From an uncultured Collinsella sp. (GTDB lineage Bacteria > Actinomycetota > Coriobacteriia > Coriobacteriales > Coriobacteriaceae), in the NCBI GenBank assembly GCA_900552395.1, contig URZJ01000027.1, positions 1 to 14,085 on the forward strand: 14,085 bases of DNA. Direction: 5' to 3'. The notes beneath the pieces are model-generated. The model saw only the letters and a program-made list of their open reading frames with translations, searched no databases and was not told where the DNA came from. Of this stretch, positions 13,060-14,085 are shown one piece after another. Each line of letters starts with the position of its first letter. Within the stretch, counting starts at the first letter, position 1. A program made the position numbers and the translations under genes.

Positions 13060-14025
13060 ATGAACACCCTGATGTTCTTCTATACCCTAGCGATACTCGT
13101 GATCTGTATTGTGACGGCAGTGCTTTCGCTTGCCGCCTATGCCTCGTCTCGTCGACGCTTCTTTATCTATGGCAGCGGCGTTTTTATTTGCTATGCCATC
13201 GAGATGACCGAGATCTTCTTTTTTGAATACACGTTGCAAAACCAGAGTTTTCCAGCCAGCGACTATTACTCAATTACCATGCCTGTGTTGCGGACCCTTG
13301 TGGCGACCGCTTCACAAGCTTTTATCTGGCTCATTGCCATGGACTTGCTCGACAAACATTCAAAAAAGCAGTTTGTTATTCCCGTCGCAACGTTCTTCCT
13401 GAGCGAGCTGCTGATCATTGTCGCTGTCCCCTACGGCCCCATGCATCAATGGCTCTACTACACGATGCGTCAGGTATTCCTTGTATTTGTGGGACTATAT
13501 ATCTTTTGGACGGCGCATAAAAGCACGCAGGTCGAGCTTAAGGCGCGCATCAACAATCAACGAAAGCACCTCATTATCGGCGCCATTCTGGTCGGGTGCA
13601 TCGTTGCCGAGGATTTCTACAACATCCTTGTTGTTCCCATGAGCCTGGCACCCTCTTGGCTGCAGCTGTACCTGTCCGAGCGCAACTTTAGCGAGAACAT
13701 CTTTGCGTGCTACTTTGCGATTCTGCTGATCATCTATGCCTATCACGTGCTTTCGATTCGCATGCAGGAGGCGCCCGAGGAAAAGAACGTCAGCGATCTT
13801 GATCGACACATCGAAGAGCAGATGCCCTTCTATCGCAACGCCTACAAGCTCTCCAACCGCGAAACCGAAGTCATGCGTCTGGTTGTGTTGGGCAAATCGA
13901 ACCAAGAGATCGCTGACGAGCTCTTCCTTGCCGTGGGTACCGTCAAGACCCACATCCACAACATCCTGGTCAAAACCGAGCAGCAAAACCGTACGACCCT
14001 GATCCTCCACTTTTGGAAACGATAA
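13060..14025 (+). CDS. AguR-like membrane-anchored LuxR-type regulator
   Basis: 321 residues. About seven hydrophobic segments occupy residues 5-235, followed by a linker and a GerE/LuxR helix-turn-helix at 264-321 (LSNRETEVMRLVVLG ... AVGTVKTHIHNIL). AguR of lactic acid bacteria is a LuxR-family transmembrane one-component agmatine sensor encoded next to aguBDAC (established knowledge). Position, direction and architecture here match, so agmatine-responsive activation of ptcA-aguD-aguA is likely. Residues 183-213 carry AEDFYNIL ... YLSERNFSEN, shared with the regulator at 3645. ATG 13060 aligns with the paralogue's start; an in-frame ATG at 13045 adds five residues, and neither has a strong ribosome site. 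Confidence 0.85.
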   Translation: MNTLMFFYTLAILVICIVTAVLSLAAYASSRRRFFIYGSGVFICYAIEMTEIFFFEYTLQNQSFPASDYYSITMPVLRTLVATASQAFIWLIAMDLLDKHSKKQFVIPVATFFLSELLIIVAVPYGPMHQWLYYTMRQVFLVFVGLYIFWTAHKSTQVELKARINNQRKHLIIGAILVGCIVAEDFYNILVVPMSLAPSWLQLYLSERNFSENIFACYFAILLIIYAYHVLSIRMQEAPEEKNVSDLDRHIEEQMPFYRNAYKLSNRETEVMRLVVLGKSNQEIADELFLAVGTVKTHIHNILVKTEQQNRTTLILHFWKR

Positions 14026-14064
14026 CCTACCAAAAAGGGACAGGTTTATTTTGGCAGGTTTTAT
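14026..14064 (+). terminator. Terminator behind the AguR-like regulator
   Basis: CCTACCAAAA (14026-14035) pairs with TTTTGGCAGG (14049-14058) with one mismatch and is followed by TTTTAT. It begins directly after the TAA stop. The loop and tail contain CAGGTTTA and CAGGTTTT, echoing the TAAACCTG sequence seen upstream of the amidohydrolase. Confidence 0.6.
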
Positions 14065-14085
14065 CTGGGCAAATGCCAAAACCGC

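Overview
The window looks like a chromosomal segment of a GC-rich gut Coriobacteriia, most likely Collinsella or a close relative. This rests on composition, strong GGAGG-type ribosome sites and protein resemblance; no database search was run. Nearly all genes lie on the minus strand.

Layout. (1) 1-227: AT-rich edge with short repeats and a terminator facing the MATE gene. (2) 228-4637, minus strand: a membrane-anchored LuxR-type regulator, then a YtcJ-like amidohydrolase, then a MATE exporter. (3) about 4656-6178: an IS110-family insertion sequence whose non-coding left end looks like a bridge RNA gene. It sits 18 nt in front of the regulator's start codon and has probably cut it off from its promoter. 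(4) 6209-6547: a small gene with its own promoter, an operator-like palindrome and a terminator. (5) 6532-8520, minus strand: an APC amino-acid/amine permease preceded by a 569-nt leader with tandem terminators, a long hairpin and a plausible 60-codon Cys-containing leader ORF overlapping the permease start. (6) 8511-12730, minus strand: an agmatine deiminase pathway in the order ptcA - aguD - aguA, with long structured spacers between the genes. (7) 13060-14025, plus strand: a divergent second membrane LuxR regulator, equivalent in position and architecture to AguR.

How it works together. Agmatine would enter through the AguD-type antiporter in exchange for putrescine. AguA converts it to N-carbamoylputrescine, and PtcA phosphorolyses that to putrescine plus carbamoyl phosphate. 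The carbamate kinase (aguC) that would harvest ATP is not in the window. The second permease is an AguD paralogue with an unknown substrate. The two LuxR membrane regulators are paralogues sharing an unusual AED...YLSERN.SEN signature, and a 14-bp near-identical sequence (TAAACCYGCAGGTA) lies in front of the gene set next to each one. This suggests two related sensor-output modules.

Most interesting points: the bridge-RNA-like left end of the IS110 element, whose four candidate guide segments match the two junctions in the canonical order; the reconstructed insertion target, a perfect inverted repeat; the shared operator; the structured elements spanning the stop codons of aguA and aguD; and the leader ORF of the permease.
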